Source: Amoebidium appalachense (lineage: Eukaryota; Ichthyosporea). Taken from it: a stretch of DNA of 64,000 nt. The notes under the pieces are model-generated. The model saw only the letters and a list, made by a program, of their open reading frames with translations. It did not search any database and was not told the origin of the DNA. Position 1 is the first letter of the stretch. Every line of letters begins with the position of its first letter. Of the stretch, positions 1-35,767 are shown piece by piece. The stretch is taken from NCBI GenBank assembly GCA_963693365.1, contig CAVNZM010000014.1, forward strand, positions 1,302,001-1,366,000, in the 5' to 3' direction. Made by a program: the position numbers and the translations under genes.

Positions 1-2
1 GG

Positions 3-560
3 ATACCTGAGAAACCATGTTTCCACAGATGCAACCCTCGCCTCTTGGACGCAGCAACTTACACAAGTACATGGCAAGGTGCTAGTTTTATACCGCCTCG
101 GGGCGTTCTGTATAACAACTGGTACTACTGGCAGAGCATGGGGAATCGTGTATATGGCAGCAGGGGGTACCTCGTTCCGTTCATCCACATCGACCCGAAA
201 GACGATGAGAAAGGGCAGAAGCGACTAGAGCTGTAAGCTGTTGACGTGCTGATTGTTTCCGCCGACCGCCAACTCATGTGCAAAGTGGTCAGTACAAACA
301 ACGGAAATTTTATCTGAGTATCTTTCGTATACGGGGCAGATTGCGGGAACACGAGCGTGCAAGAGCTAAAAGAAGCGAAATACAATCTGCTACGGGAGGG
401 GTTTTCCCGGTTTGTGGAGACAGGAGAGTGGCGTGCTTTCTGGACGGTTTTCAGGTTCCTGTTCGAGGCAGCAAAAGGAAAGCTAACGACAAAACCAGGC
501 CCGTCAGGATATGGCAGATTTTTGTGAGATTTTCATGTCTTGGTACGGCGACACGGACGG
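3..560 (+). pseudogene. coding-like stretch with three in-frame stops
   Basis: One frame (codons starting at 3, 6, 9 and so on) gives protein-like sequence from the window edge to about 525, rich in aromatic and charged residues, for example LYNNWYYWQSMGNRVYG and later EGFSRFVETGEWRAFW. It is interrupted by TAA at 234, TGA at 315 and TGA at 525. The composition stays protein-like after each stop, which suggests a decayed gene or transposon frame rather than chance. Short introns could remove some of the stops. The left end lies outside the window. I do not recognise the family. Confidence 0.35.
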
Positions 561-1380
561 GATAATTTTCTTTTTTTCTTTTGACTCGGTTTTATTGATC
601 CGTTGATGAAGGCAACGTGCAGCCACAGGCTACATAACCACCAATAGAACTGAAAAAGCCAAATCTACGAAATAAAAATAAAGCGACAAGTGACAAAGGA
701 CACCAGCGGGCAAAAACCTTAAGTGTACGTGTATGCGTGAAACTAGTTTGCTCCAACTAGTCATATGCATCGATGTTGACCAGACCACACTCCGCAAGAA
801 GACATCATTACTGCTGCTTCCCAACAGGCCCCCCTGAAAACCTACCGAGACACAGCAAGCAAGTCAGCCTCTAAAAGAGCAATGCAGACCAAATCTGAGC
901 TAAAAAACAATCCCAACGGGCCCGGCCCCTAGATAACCCGGAGAAACTGCATCTAGCTCTCTGATAAGGTGGCCTAGTTGTGGCAGGACACACAGAAAAA
1001 AACAATTACAGAATGCATGCAAGCAAACCCGGTCATTGCCATACGACTGGAGGCTAAGGACTGGCAGTCACTTGGAAAGCTCCCCGACGACCAAGTAGCC
1101 GCCCCTCCACTCACGCAGCGCAGAAGTAGCTGAAGAAGTTGCAGCAGCCCACCGCCAATAGGTCGCGTAGAAGCGTAGACAGCGTGTAGAAGTTACCATA
1201 GGTTGCAGTGGACCACCAGGCGTTGAAGAAACCACTTCTCAAGCGAGAAACTCCGCGAAAGGGAGATGCCCCCACACTCTCACAGCAGTAGGGTGACACC
1301 AGGCCACACCACACACATGCTGCAGTCAAGTTCCCCGGAGTGGGACTCCCTCCCACCACAAAAAGAAGAAACAAAAGCCT
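561..1380. other. spacer without a supported gene
   Basis: I see no exon with convincing splice borders and no domain here. The minus-strand frames are short and have no recognisable motifs. The sequence is mixed, with no long homopolymer. The 3' part must hold the promoter of the MYND gene. Confidence 0.5.
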
Positions 1381-1387
1381 TTATATA
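1381..1387 (+). promoter_or_regulatory. TATA-like box before MYND gene
   Basis: TTATATA lies about 105 bp before the first in-frame ATG (1491) of the MYND exon. The reading frame has a stop at 1431, so transcription starting about 30 bp after this box would give a short leader and use the 1491 ATG. Placement is by position and motif only. Confidence 0.35.
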
Positions 1388-1490
1388 CCTGCCATGGTGA
1401 AGAATCGGGAAAAAAAGTTGACGTGACAGCTAAGACTCGGAGATCGAAGTGAAAGTGAAGTCCGGGAAAATTTGCAACAGGCACGAATGT

Positions 1491-2179
1491 ATGGATTTGG
1501 CTGAGAGTGATCGTGGGTTGTTCCAAGAAAGTTTCATGGTGTGGGAAGAGGTGGCCATTTTGTTGGGAGATGAAGAGAGAGCGGAACGGGGTTGGAAGAC
1601 CGGAATTAGGCTCACGCAAGACGGCGTCAATAAGGCCCTGCGCATGTTTAACCTCGCAACACAACAACAAAGAGCCAAAAAAGACATGGAGGCGAAGCGA
1701 TATTTCATCATGGCGCTGAAATACGCGCGCGAGAAGGGGTTTTCAGAAAGGGTGGGTATGTGTTTCGACCGTTTGCACATCTTGTACCGCGATTTCATAA
1801 AAAACATGCCCATCATGGAGCGGCAGCTGAAAACTTTGGAGCTCTGGCCGGCCCTTTCTCCCGAGGAAAAAGAGCACACCAGTTACACTGTACGAGTCAC
1901 GCCCATTCCCGGGAATTCACAAAAGCAGAGGGTGGAAATTATATACAAACACACGAGGGGTAATGAGTATGATACTTTTTTTGGCCATGGCCAAGAGGCG
2001 TTGTCAGAGGAGTACCTGAAAAAAGTCAAGGAGGCACGAAAGAATGCTGTGCTTGAGATGTGCGCAAATTGTGCAAACTTTTTTGGAAATAATGTGTTGA
2101 AGTTGTGCTCGGGTTGTCATAAGGTGAAGTATTGTGGGGTTGAGTGTCAGAGGGCTCATTGGGAAAAGCACAAGACAGA
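1491..2179 (+). CDS. MYND-type zinc finger protein, first coding exon
   Basis: The exon encodes about 230 residues. An Ala/Lys/Arg-rich helical region (roughly residues 50-120, resembling a degenerate TPR) is followed by a C-terminal MYND finger. The visible ligands are CANC, CSGC, the YC and C of KYCGVEC, and the histidines of AHWEKH. A MYND finger ends with one more Cys just after HWxxHK, but the unspliced frame stops two residues later (TAA at 2181). A near-perfect donor, GTAAGT at 2180, sits exactly there, so the last ligand is probably in the next exon, which I could not place. The frame is open upstream to 1434, but the first ATG is 1491. MYND fingers bind proline-rich peptides in transcriptional and SMYD-like proteins. 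Beyond the finger the function is unknown. Confidence 0.75.
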
Positions 2180-2690
2180 GTAAGTTGAGTGCACAGTCTG
2201 GGAAGACGACTAAGTAGATTTTGTTGAATTAGGCTCCCTTGTTACCCCACATTCTCTCTATCTCTCTAACGGTGCAAAATTTATAACTTTTTCTGATTTT
2301 TTTTTTTTTTTTTTTTTTGGAGTGAGTGTAAGCCGTCTGAGAGGACGGCTAAGTAGGTTTTGCGGATTAGGCCCCCATGTTTCCCCTATCCCTCTACGTG
2401 CTGCAATTTTAATTTTAATTCTTTTAATTTTATTTTGTTTATGAGTGTGAGTCGAGTGCATAGTCTGAGAGGACGGCTAAGTAGGTTTTGTTGATTTAGG
2501 CCCCCTTGTTACCACACGTTCCCCCTAAGTTTTATATCAATGATTTTGTTTTAGGCATTTTATTTTGTTTATGAGTGTAAGCCGAGTGCATATTCTGAGA
2601 GGACGACTAAGTAGGTTTTTTTTTTTAAGGAATCTCCTGTTACCCCACGTTTCTCCTATCCCTTTATGTGCAAATTTTTGATTTTTTTTA
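2180..2690 (+). repeat. four ~120-bp tandem repeats at start of MYND intron
   Basis: Four copies start near 2180, 2321, 2441 and 2571. Each has a GAGTGTAAG-like start, then GAGAGGACGGCTAAGTAGG, a pyrimidine-rich block around GTTACCCCACGTTTC, and an AT-rich tail. Spacing is about 120-140 bp, with differences mainly in T-run length. The first copy begins at the intron donor, so the donor-like GTAAG is repeated in the later copies. Confidence 0.8.
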
Positions 2691-2948
2691 AAAAAAAAAA
2701 ATTATTTCATTTTTATTATTATTTTTGATGACGCCTAAACGCCATAGTCTTGCTCAGTTGGGCACTTGAGATCCTCACCAGAATGTGAATGATGGGCGAA
2801 GCAATACATACAGGAAGTGACTCAAATTTAGATTATGGACACTTCGGAAATAGGGTCTATTTATCTGAGTTTTTTGGGTACCACAGCCTTATGTTGTTAA
2901 TTTTCGTCATTCGGGGTGGGGGATGGGGTTGGGGGGGAGGGAGGGAGG

Positions 2949-2983
<35 letters not shown>

Positions 2984-3593
2984 TGTTCTTAAAATCATGA
3001 CCAGGGCTGGTAGGGTCTTTGTGTCTTATTTATTTATTTACTAAAACAATAGCGCAACAAAAGTGCAATTTATCTTATTTTCAGATGATTTGAATATCAG
3101 TGACCCCCTGTAAGAATGTACACACATGTATGAATACAGGTTTGCGGTGCTGAGATGCGTGGGGCAATGGCGTGTGTGTTGGCACGCGTGCGCGTGTGTG
3201 TACGTGTGCACTCGTGCATCATTCCTGTGTGTGACACTGCGCTTGTGTGCGGCACATCGTTAACATGTATCTATCTATACCTCCTGCAACATGCATTAAA
3301 TCACAACGTCGGCTACACCAACAGTTGACTCGGTGCAACAAAAAAAAAAAAAAAAAAAAAAGTTTGTGAAAATTTGGGGAAAAAGCTACATCTATGCAAA
3401 TTGTTTCACATTATACGGCCAGCAGGCAGGCCGGGGCCATCGGGTGGGTGGATGGCTAAAACAGGCCGGCAGCCTTTTTAAGTTCTCTCTGTCTCCACTT
3501 CTGTGTGTGTACGTGGAAAGATGGTTAGTCATACTGTGAGTGTGCACTCGGAGGTCATAAGGTGAGGAGCAGGGAGGGAAGGGGGGAGGGGAA

Positions 3594-3630
<37 letters not shown>

Positions 3631-4090
3631 GGGCAAGGGTGGTTGCTTTTCCTCGGTGGGGTGTGGGGGAAAGGAAAGGGAGAGACGGTAAAGAATTTAT
3701 TTATATATTTATCATAATTTATTTTATTTCTATTTTAATTTTTTTTATTTATTTTTTTTTATTTTTTTTTTTTGTGGGGGGGGGGGGGGGGGGGGGGGGG
3801 GGGACAATATGAGTAAGGGCATTGTGCGGAAGCATGTGTGTTTGTATAAAAACCTACTTCAAAATGGTTGTGTGAGGGAATGTGTGGCGTTGCATGGGGT
3901 TCTTCCTGTGTTTAGCAAAACTCTGACAAGGAAAGCGCACTAGCCACTCCATTTCATTCTCTCTTAACTCAAACGTTGTGTCATATGGAATGGAGATTGG
4001 GACCCGGGGGAGGGGGGGGGGGGGGGGGAGGGGGGGGGGGAGGAGGGGAAGGGGGGATAGAAGCAGTCGGGCAGGGGGGTGGGGGAGGAG

Positions 4091-4172
<82 letters not shown>

Positions 4173-4219
4173 GCGGCCACTGACCGCCTTGCTTTTCATC
4201 AGGCCTAATAAAAGTGTTT
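2691..4219. repeat. homopolymer-rich spacer
   Basis: Apart from unique AT-rich patches (2700-2930, 3000-3330, 3360-3560), this holds long G runs (about 2951-2982, 3595-3628, 3775-3803, 4012-4060), an A run (3341-3361), and a T run of about 40 at 4092 joined directly to a G run of about 40. A minus-strand stretch at 3857-3922 after a good acceptor could be an alternative last exon of the headpiece gene. I see nothing else. Confidence 0.6.
4092..4171 (+). repeat. T-run joined directly to G-run
   Basis: About 41 T followed by about 39 G, with no intervening base. Similar T-then-G pairs occur at about 4636-4673, 5668-5697 and 17175-17220. Confidence 0.95.
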
Positions 4220-26836
<22,617 letters not shown>

Positions 26837-28767
26837 TTTCTATATAACAATAGGTGTCTAGGGAAGTTTATCGTATGTGGTTGTCTTATTTAGCCCGTGA
26901 CATCTTGACACCGAAATACCAACCTGAAGATATGTCTTGCAAACCTACTGTCCCTGATCTGTCCAACGTGTCTAATTACGTGTTTTTGACAATAGAATAA
27001 CAGACATTTAAAGATAGGTAAACTGAAATAAAAAACAAAAAGAACAAATAGGGTTCTTCGCCAAAAAAAATAAAAAAGGAAATAAGCACGCGTTCGACCG
27101 TTATCGCGTGTGCTTTCGGTGCGAGCAAGGTGGGTGCGTCTTTGAACCAAACGAGCTGGCGGATCCCCCACAACTCTTCCGTGGCTGTAGATAGGACTTT
27201 TTTATTTTTATTTTTTCTTTTGACTGGGTTTATTCGACGGAAAGATATGCAAGTATGCACGGCATACTGAGAAGACAATAAAAAAAACTTCACGAGTTAT
27301 CCAGTAACAAGTGCATACTGAGATACCTGAACACTGTGTGAAAATCATATAAGTACTCAATGTGGCGACCAACAAAATTCAATAAAAAGTCTAAAGTGGT
27401 CACATTGCCAGCCAGCGTATACGTAGCAGACACCCGTAGGGAAAGAGGTAAAACGCGACAAAAAAACTCACACCTATCAACATGCTTGCGATTAAAAGGT
27501 TCAGCACAAAAGTGGCCCAGCGGCGATGAAAACAAAAATTACAACGCCACTGCACAACTTCCCAGGCAATATCAACATCAGAGCACCATACAGACTTATC
27601 TATTAGGGTGGTCACCGTACAGCAGGAGAAATATATCCTGCCAAAGCTCCCAAAAAGCGATAATGATCAGTACGGTGTTGCCTAAGGAACATAACACATG
27701 CCGACTGAGTTTTACCTTTGATTTCTCTATCGGAACAAGAAAGAAACTTAAACTGCGTATGGTAATAACGCGAAAAGGCAGAAAAAACAGGAAGAGAAAA
27801 GAAAGAGGGAGTGAGATAGCGAGAGGATATTTTATAATGACTTTTTTGATGTGCTCATATGACTTTTAAAAAATCCTAGTATTTAAATTGGTAAGCGGCA
27901 TCAAACAGTGTTTATAAAGGGTCAAAATACCACGAGATCTATAATCTACATTTTTGTTTTAAAAGATAGAGAATAAACTGTAAGTAATTGCTTCTTGGCT
28001 TTGCTCAAAACCTTCGGAAAGCAGGAAATTTGGCGCAATGCATGCAGCAGTAGGTGTTGGGGGATTCAGATGATGCGCTGTGCTCCAATTGGATCGCACT
28101 ACTTTAAGGTTGTGTTTTGTGACGTCATAACGGCCAGGTCCTGCCGGGCAGCTGCGAGTATCCTGTTGCCTGAATGTGTATAAATAACATGAAATCACAT
28201 TGTACTGTATTATATCAAATTGGAAATTATATATAAACATCTTTTAGGCCATATTTTAGCTGCAGTTAAATGTCATTTAGAGCACAATAACTCTATTCCA
28301 CTTTTACCCTTGGTGTGACGTATTTGGGGTATTACGTAATCTCACCGTTGGCGCCATTCTTTTGTTTATCCAATCAGCACCTGGCTCCATCGATGACTCA
28401 GTCACTCAGACTGTCATCATGATCATGCGAACGTCTCTCAGAGGAACGTTCAGCCACTTTCAAAGCTTCACTTGTCGTCTCTCGCCTCTCTCTCTCTCTC
28501 TCTTCAACCAAAAAAGAACGTGGCCACCAACCATAATTTTCCCTGGTGTGCAGATGTAAAAAAAGGATGTTGAGCATGGCATTAATAATAATGCGCAGAA
28601 TGCTTTGATAATTGCATCCGGGATCTTGCCTAATGTTTATCGTAGGCAGAGCAACTGAGCATGGCCATCTAGTTAGTGCTATAGTGTGTATGTAGGATCT
28701 TAAGGCCAGCTAGGATAGCTGGTTTTTTTACGTTTTGGGCAGTTGGAGCCTCTTAGGAGCATCAAAA
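26837..28767. other. divergent intergenic region between two genes
   Basis: This unique, fairly AT-rich sequence lies between the minus-strand ATG at 26836 and the plus-strand ATG at 28768 and should hold both promoters. A CCAAT motif occurs near 28370. A TTTTTTACGTTTTGGGCAG stretch ending at 28740 looks like a splice acceptor for a 5'-UTR exon of the plus-strand gene. A 169-codon plus-strand frame (27360-27869) and its antisense have no recognisable domain and were not called. Confidence 0.5.
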
Positions 28768-30357
28768 ATGGTTCTCGGGCTCATAGAAACGACAGGGAAC
28801 ATCACCATTAACACAGTGAAAGAAGTGCCCTCTAGTTCTTCAAAAGTTGCACCAGCAGGTTCGAATTCGAACGCAGCTGCCACAGACACACAAAACAGCG
28901 AAGGCACACACACAACTTCAACCCCAAACGGGGTTCCAAAAACTCGTGCAGCTGTTTCCAGAGAAAAACCCAAAGCATCTCGTGTGGGTTCCAAACTCGA
29001 GTCATCCACAAAAAAGCAGCCAAAATTGGAAAACATGGAGGACAGCAAACAACCTAAAGAGGGCACGTGTAACAGCTGCAGCACGGAGGGGCACACGGAT
29101 CCGGATGAAAAGGGGAGTTCGAATGTAGCCACCATGGTGCACGTTGAACCAGATGAAGAAAGCATGACGAGGCTTCGACGGATGTACTTGGACCGTGTCA
29201 GGTAGGAACACGGGTGAAAAGCTGCATAGAATGGTGTGGTTTCAATGATGAGCCAATGCTCTTGAGATCTATGTAGAAGGTTACAGTTGTCTGTTCAATA
29301 GCTCGTTCTTGTTACAAGCCGTGTTTTGTACTAGTCACCATAACGGGTAATTGTTATAACTTGAATGCAATTAAAAGCTTAAGGCTTGGAGAATGATTTG
29401 AATGCACATGCTTGACCACGTTCGTGTAGATGTTACGTAGCTAACTTGTTATCCTGGCTGCATTGTGCATGCACTGTGGCTAGCAAGGAGTTAAGCTACA
29501 GCTGGTGATACCAATATATGCCGAGCTGTGCGTTTTGTGTTACTACATTACCGCAAATGTACTATGCGGATTTTCTGCTCTTTCAATCATGATACGTGGT
29601 TGCACAGTACAAGTACAAACAAGGGATATTTTAGCGTGTGCTCCACCTCTGTATCCCAGAACTTGATTTCTGGTAGCATCAATCCGAGCATTCCGTCATG
29701 CCCCAGGCCTACGAAACTGAGAAAGAAATTCCCGGTTTCATGGTTCATTCTTTGTTCAACGGTAGTAAGAAATAGAAACTTCAGGCTAGCAGATCTAGAC
29801 CATCATTTTACCACACGATTCTGCTTGGCGCCGAACCTTACCAAAGCTATCATCGGCATCAGAACTTGTGTTAATCCTGGAAGGATGGTCATTGTGAGCA
29901 TATGATGTTTCCCACCGAGGCGCCTACACTCAGGCAGGAACCAAATACGTGACTTCAAAAAGCACACAGGCACATAGTCCACAAGGCTTTTGATGTATAA
30001 TGGTGATCTGTACGGCCCGGGACCACCACTGAGTTACTTTGTAAATATATCCAGCTTCTCTTTATGATAAGCCCAGTTGACTACCAAAATGCTTGATACA
30101 TATGAACGGTCGAGACTTTGTGGCATTTAATATACTGGTTATAACAAATACATAAAAATTGGTTTCCACTGGGCCTGGGGTGCATAGACACATTCTCAAT
30201 AGCATGCTCAACACGCTGGATAAGTGCTAATAGTCCACTTGCACAAAACCACACAACACCATACAGCCCCACGACAAATGACGAAATCATTCACAAATTT
30301 GCATACCTGATGCTGACTCTGCCCGTACTCATGCCATACTATGACAACTCTCGTATG

Positions 30358-30402
<45 letters not shown>

Positions 30403-30459
30403 CTTCCACTGTACACACACACACACACACACACTTTCTCTCTCTCTCTCTCTCTCTCT

Positions 30460-30507
<48 letters not shown>

Positions 30508-30512
30508 CCCCC

Positions 30513-30565
<53 letters not shown>

Positions 30566-31076
30566 CATGCACGCTGGGGGAAAAAATCTCTTGCAAATTT
30601 ATGCAGTAAAAGGAACCTACTTCGCCGCTATCAAGACCTCCGCATGTGCGTAGACTTTGCATTCCGTTCACCCGAAGAGTGGGAGCAAGTCAAGCGCTCA
30701 TTTAACGAGTCCAAAGGCATAACACGAATTCAGTTCAACCACGTCGTGTTTGCTGTCAAGAATGCTCTGCTGTGGATCAACGGCCTACAGAGGCTGCTTG
30801 ATGTGGCGACCAAGCTTAAAGAGGAGTTGGTTTCTGCTGGGGTCACTGAGCTTGAGATGTAAGTTTCCTTTCCCTCCCCCTCCTTCTCCCCCCCCCCCCC
30901 CTCTCCCCCCCCCCCCCCCTGCCCCTCCCTCCTTTCCTCCCCCCCTTTTCCCCCCCAAAAACCCACCCCCACCCCACCTCATCCCATCCATCTCCAGTCC
31001 TCCACAATAGACGTAGCCCAGCACACACAAATAACCCCCTTCCTCAACCCCCTGCCCCTTGCCCTTCCCCCCCCCC

Positions 31077-31107
<31 letters not shown>

Positions 31108-31145
31108 GCAATCATACGCGTGCGCGTGCACACACACACGCGCGT

Positions 31146-31188
<43 letters not shown>

Positions 31189-33678
31189 AAAACATATGCT
31201 GAACAACCACATATGCATGTCCCCTTTCGTGTCTTCTTCCACCTCTACGATGAAAACACCACCATCCACACTCCAAATATGCCCAACTTTCAAGATTATT
31301 ATCCGAGTAACATCGCCATATTTCCCTCTCCAACGGGGCCTTCGCATAGATAAAAGTGCTCGAAAAGCATAGCCAGCACACAAAGTAACTTGAACATTCC
31401 GCATCCCCCCCCCCCCCCCCCCCTCCCCCACTTCCTTTTACCACACACAAACACAAACACGGTGAACACACCTGTGCATACACACGTGCATACAAAACTA
31501 ACGCACGTGCACTGGCACCTGCACAGTGCACACCCACACCTACACACGCACACAAACTAGCACACATCTTGCACGTGCGCATGCACAAGCACATGCACAC
31601 ACAGGTGACACACCAGCACACACGCATGCACACTTGCACATGAACACACCCACACGAGACACCCACCCACACTTGCACACGTGCACACACGTGCACACAC
31701 ACACATGCATAACACAGGTTCGCACACAACGTCATGACCGTCCTCCAGTCAGCAACCTACCTGTCCACCCACTTCAGCACAACCATCAACGAAAATGCGC
31801 AACTGGCCGGAAATAACAACACCACCATCAGGAAGGAAGAGTGGTGTCTGCTACAGTCCGTGTGTGAGGCTGCCCTCTCATATCCAGCCAAGCTGGCCCC
31901 ATTCTTTGGCCGAATCACTGCCCGTTTGGCGGAAATGATTGGGTACGTCAGAACTTGCCGGCTGATCCTTCCGCCTGCCCTTTTTCCCCCTCTGACGAGG
32001 ATGTATTGGACCCGCCCCTCTCTCTCCCCGACCCCCACCCCCCCCGGCCGTCACCCTCCCCCCTCCCCCCCCACCTACACCCCCTTTCCGCCCCACCCCC
32101 CAATCCACAACCTATATATACATACAAAACCGAGGGTTGTTCCAATATCCTTCTTTTTTCCCTCACCCTACGCCTGCTTCTGCCCCACGCCCCTCCATAC
32201 ATGCATACCGTGTTACATCCACATAGGCCTTCCATACACAGAGATACCCCGACAGCCCCCCCCCCCCCCCCCCCCCTCCCCCCCTCCCTTTTATCCCTCC
32301 CTCCCTCCCTCCCCTCCCCCCCTTCCCCTCACCACTCTCTAACCCTCCAGTAACACAGGTCCTCCCTCCCCCCCCCCCCCCCCCCCCCTCCCCCCTCCCC
32401 CCATCCACACCCACCATGCATACACTGTACACAAACAGGCCCATTGAGAAAGACACACACGATGGAGCATCCTTACCGACCGGTGACACTGCCACACCCC
32501 CACCTGGCCCGTTTGTCACCACGGCAAGTCCTTTTGGGAGCGAGGTACCCACCCACCCTTCCAGCCCATCTTTCAGCGGCTCTTCAATCAACCCCAGCCC
32601 ACAGTTTGCTTCAACCACCCTGAATGCAATGCCAAACCCCTCAAACATGTATGAACCCCCCGCCCCCCACCCCCACCCCCTTTGAACCTCCCCCCCCGCC
32701 CCCCCTCCCCCCTGGCTGCCTGCCCACCCCCTGCTCCTTCCCCCCTCTTACCCTTTTCGAATAAAAATAAAACGTAACCGGGCATAACTGTTAACAATAT
32801 CCGTTGCTTTCGGTTATTCCTGGGCATCAGATTTCTTACCTCCCTCCCCCCTCCATCCCCCCCTCCCGCTCCCCCCCCCCCCCCCCCTTCCCCTCCCCCC
32901 CCCCCCCCCTCCCCCAAAAAAAAAGAAAAGAAAAGAAAAGAAAAGAAAAGAAAGAAGGAAGAAAAGAAAAGAAATCCAGCCCAAAAGAGGCATATTCTTT
33001 ATCCCCACCTTTTACTTGATATTAAGAACTTAAGTTATAAGTTATTGCAGATCCCCATTACATGCTTTTAACACCAAAGCACTTCCCCCGTCCCCCCTTC
33101 CTACCTCCGACCACCCCACCCATCACCCGCCACCTCCTTTGGCCTTTATTTTCCCATCTTGAATAACTTTAACACCACAAAACAACAGCATACAGAACCC
33201 GCTTACAAGCAGCACGAGCCTGGGACACATGTCATACCAGCACCCAACAGCCATCATTTATGCACACCCAAGCAATCTCCCTGCCCATTATGCAAATATC
33301 GGACACGGCAAGTTCACCAACCAGACCTATCACAACCCATATGCACCTACTAACCGCGGCCAAGCATCGAGGCATGCAGCCCAAAGCACGGCTAATCAGA
33401 TGAACGGAAACCCCAACGCAACCAATCAAAGGCCGGGATTGGTCATTACGGGCACATGTAGAAATGGGTTGAACCTCGGCAAGCTGGACAAGGAGGATAT
33501 CCTACGGGCCGTCTTTGCTCAAAAGATCACATCTGCAGCCGAGCTTGCACGTGTGGAGGCAATAAAAAGGTTCAACCCCTCTCCCCTCCCTCCATCTCCC
33601 TCTTACTCCGTCCCCCTCCCCCCCTTCCCCCCCTCCCCTTCCCCCGGACCCGTGTCCCGGGACATAAAAAAAAAGTAG
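28768..33678 (+). CDS. unrecognised five-exon protein
   Basis: Exons are 28768-29201 (donor GTAGGA), 30607-30858 (donor GTAAGT), 31718-31942 (donor GTACGT), 32439-32648 (donor GTATGA) and 33189-33569 or onward. All four introns are phase 2 and the frame stays open across every junction. Exon 1 is Ser/Thr/Lys-rich and disordered, ending in a basic RLRRMYLDRV stretch. Exons 2-3 encode about 160 mostly helical residues (EEWEQVKRSFNESKG, WINGLQRLLDVATKLKEEL, MTVLQSATYLSTHFSTTINE). Exon 4 is Pro/Ser/Thr-rich. Exon 5 is Asn/His/Gln/Tyr-rich, then helical (LDKEDILRAVFAQKITSAAE). Reading on gives a stop at 33676; a GTTCAA donor at 33570 is possible. I do not recognise the family. The helical core may be a structured domain between disordered arms. 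Confidence 0.65.
30360..30563 (+). repeat. (CT)n/(CA)n compound microsatellite
   Basis: Two CT blocks and two CA blocks lie 44 bp before the acceptor of exon 30607-30858 and give that intron its pyrimidine-rich 3' part. Confidence 0.95.
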
Positions 33679-35174
<1,496 letters not shown>

Positions 35175-35415
35175 TGTCTCAGAAGGAAAGCTTGCGCCGG
35201 CTTGCTAGTATGAATCGATTTGGCCCCCCTGCTCGTATTATTGGTGATACCACTGGAGACCCCCTCATAGACTCTGATAAGTATTTCTCGGAACTGTTTA
35301 AGATAGGACCCCTGCTCAGAAACCTATTGTGTGGCCTGTAGACCCATCTATCCCCATAGAATCGATCCTCCCCTTTTTCAGTCCCGATACCATATGGTCT
35401 GTGATATCTAGTTAT
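35175..35415 (+). mobile_element. non-LTR retrotransposon copy B, 5' part
   Basis: This plus-strand fragment corresponds to the ORF2 region just before reverse transcriptase motif KSCGPDG. It matches the reverse complement of roughly 37770-38015 in copy A, with a few changes, including a lost base that breaks the frame at the FKDRTP position. It starts abruptly, as 5'-truncated LINE copies do. It ends at ATCTAGTTAT, and the sequence resumes at 39943. Confidence 0.85.
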
Positions 35416-35611
35416 GGGGGTTTACGCTGTTTACTCGAGGCAAAGAGAACCAGTCTCAGGTATGGGGGGGGGGGTTTTGCTCGGAATATCCCCTCAGCGG
35501 TATATCATGATCACGTACATAGATGTCGGGTGGTGACTATATATCAGGGTTTACTTTCTCTACGAGACACCATAAAGACTACAAGGAGAAATCAATTAGT
35601 TGGGGTTCCCC

Positions 35612-35661
<50 letters not shown>

Positions 35662-35693
35662 GGGCTCCCCTCGGGACACTCGGTATCAGCTGG

Positions 35694-35746
<53 letters not shown>

Positions 35747-35767
35747 GTGTGTGTGTGTGCGCGTGCG

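Noticed and set aside
27360-27869. 169-codon frame between the two divergent genes
   Set aside because: Lys/Arg-rich, no domain, no promoter or splice context, and overlapped by an equally featureless antisense frame.
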